Assembly: GCF_023277745.1 (NCBI RefSeq)
Contig: NZ_CP086322.1
Location: 6,696,001 to 6,760,000, forward strand
Length of the DNA stretch: 64,000 nucleotides
Source of the DNA: Streptomyces halobius
GTDB lineage: Bacteria; Actinomycetota; Actinomycetes; Streptomycetales; Streptomycetaceae
Direction of reading: 5' to 3'
The position numbers and the translations under genes are program-made. The notes beneath the pieces were generated by a model. That model was not told where the DNA came from. It ran no database searches and was given only the letters and a program-made list of their open reading frames with translations. This document shows positions 63,606-64,000 of this stretch, one piece after another; position 1 is the stretch's first letter; each line of letters begins with the position of its first letter.

Positions 63606-64000
63606 CCAGGTGCCTCTCCATGAAGATGCTGAGAGGGTCGTCACGGTAGGAGCCGAAGGGTCCGCGCTCGGCGTACCCGAAGGTGCGGTACAGGGCGATG
63701 GCCTCGGGCTGGGCGACGCCCGTCTCCAGTCGCATGGTGCGGACGCCCTCGACGCGAGCTGCCGACTCAAGGGCGGCGAGCACTTGGGCGCCTACGCCCT
63801 GCCGACGGGCACCAGTGTCGACACACATCCGCTTGATCTCGCCGGTACGGTCCGGATACAGCACCACGGCCCCGCACGCGAGCGGGGCGCCCGACGCCTT
63901 GGCACGGGCCACCAGGAACCGTACGGACGGCGAGCGCAGTTCCTCGACGTGCAGCATGTGGACGCTCTCCACCGGGTACAGCTCGTGCGCGTACTCCTCC
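63598..64000 (-). CDS. GNAT N-acetyltransferase, partial at the right edge
   Basis: The frame is open to the window edge (EEYAHELYPVESVHMLHVEE). 'VLYPDRTGEIKRMCVDTGAR' and 'RQGVGAQVLAALESAARVEG' carry the R-x2-G-x-G acetyl-CoA motif, then 'LETGVAQPEAIALYRTFGYA' and a terminal 'SYRDDPLSIFMERHLDD'. About 133 residues are inside and the N-terminus is missing. It is the first visible gene of the right-hand operon and overlaps the transporter start by 8 nt, so the operon continues beyond the window. Confidence 0.75.
   Translation of the reverse strand, partial: EEYAHELYPVESVHMLHVEELRSPSVRFLVARAKASGAPLACGAVVLYPDRTGEIKRMCVDTGARRQGVGAQVLAALESAARVEGVRTMRLETGVAQPEAIALYRTFGYAERGPFGSYRDDPLSIFMERHLDD

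Overview
The window reads as high-GC actinobacterial DNA, most likely Streptomyces: codon use is strongly GC-biased, GTG starts with GGAGG-type ribosome sites are common, and the proteins resemble Streptomyces and actinophage families. No taxonomic marker is present, so the genus is an inference. There are three blocks: a tailed-phage (siphovirus-type) genome or prophage at about 1-45,825, an insertion sequence plus mixed chromosomal genes and decayed elements at about 45,825-53,850, and a biosynthetic operon at about 53,900-64,000 that runs off the right edge.

Phage block, structural part (1-25,630, minus strand, read right to left): small and large terminase, a small membrane protein, portal, a very large MuF / 2H-phosphoesterase-like / protease fusion, major capsid protein, connector proteins, major tail protein, tail assembly chaperones with an apparent -1 frameshift, and the start of the tape measure protein. 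Cargo genes (morons) sit in several gaps of this module: a CDP-alcohol phosphatidyltransferase, a secreted ricin-B-like lectin, a secreted delta-60 repeat protein, two glycosyltransferase-like proteins, a nitroreductase-like protein, a DUF4331 protein, and a plus-strand polymorphic-toxin/immunity pair. A 16-bp motif lies 29-33 nt upstream of the starts of exactly four genes: major capsid, major tail, chaperone and tape measure.

Phage block, early or accessory part (25,695-45,825): folE, queE and queD homologues with a TGT/DpdA-like protein form a probable 7-deazaguanine DNA-modification locus, intermixed with three ParB-like paralogues and a gp88-like Cys-motif protein. Next comes a plus-strand cassette of three paralogous small genes, each with its own near-identical promoter-leader and terminator. 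A minus-strand set follows (DUF3560, PP2C-like phosphatase, YgjP-like metallopeptidase, SWIM-finger protein, two large proteins sharing an N-terminal Cys module). Four related TTGCAA-rich promoter/operator sites precede these units, and a two-repeat probable DNA-binding protein (45,334-45,825) is encoded divergently beside the last site. No integrase, DNA polymerase, helicase or lysin is visible in the window.

Middle block: an IS5-family element (45,825-47,487) with near-perfect ends, a TA duplication and an apparent frameshifted transposase carries a GNAT acetyltransferase gene as passenger. Beyond it are an XRE/MmyB-like regulator with a zinc-ribbon tail, a complete FabF-type ketosynthase, a Uma2 nuclease-like protein, small membrane and coiled-coil genes, and remnants of IS1380-like and IS5-like elements and a dienelactone hydrolase.

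Right block: a tightly coupled minus-strand operon encodes GNAT, EamA transporter, ATP-grasp ligase, HExxH metalloprotein, SAM methyltransferase, LysA-like PLP decarboxylase, DapD, DapC-like aminotransferase, DapE-like M20 deacylase and a second GNAT. The DapD closely resembles the proteobacterial type rather than the usual actinobacterial one. The gene set recalls the tabtoxin (beta-lactam dipeptide) cluster of Pseudomonas syringae. The diagnostic beta-lactam synthetase is not in the window, so a tabtoxin-like product is a hypothesis.
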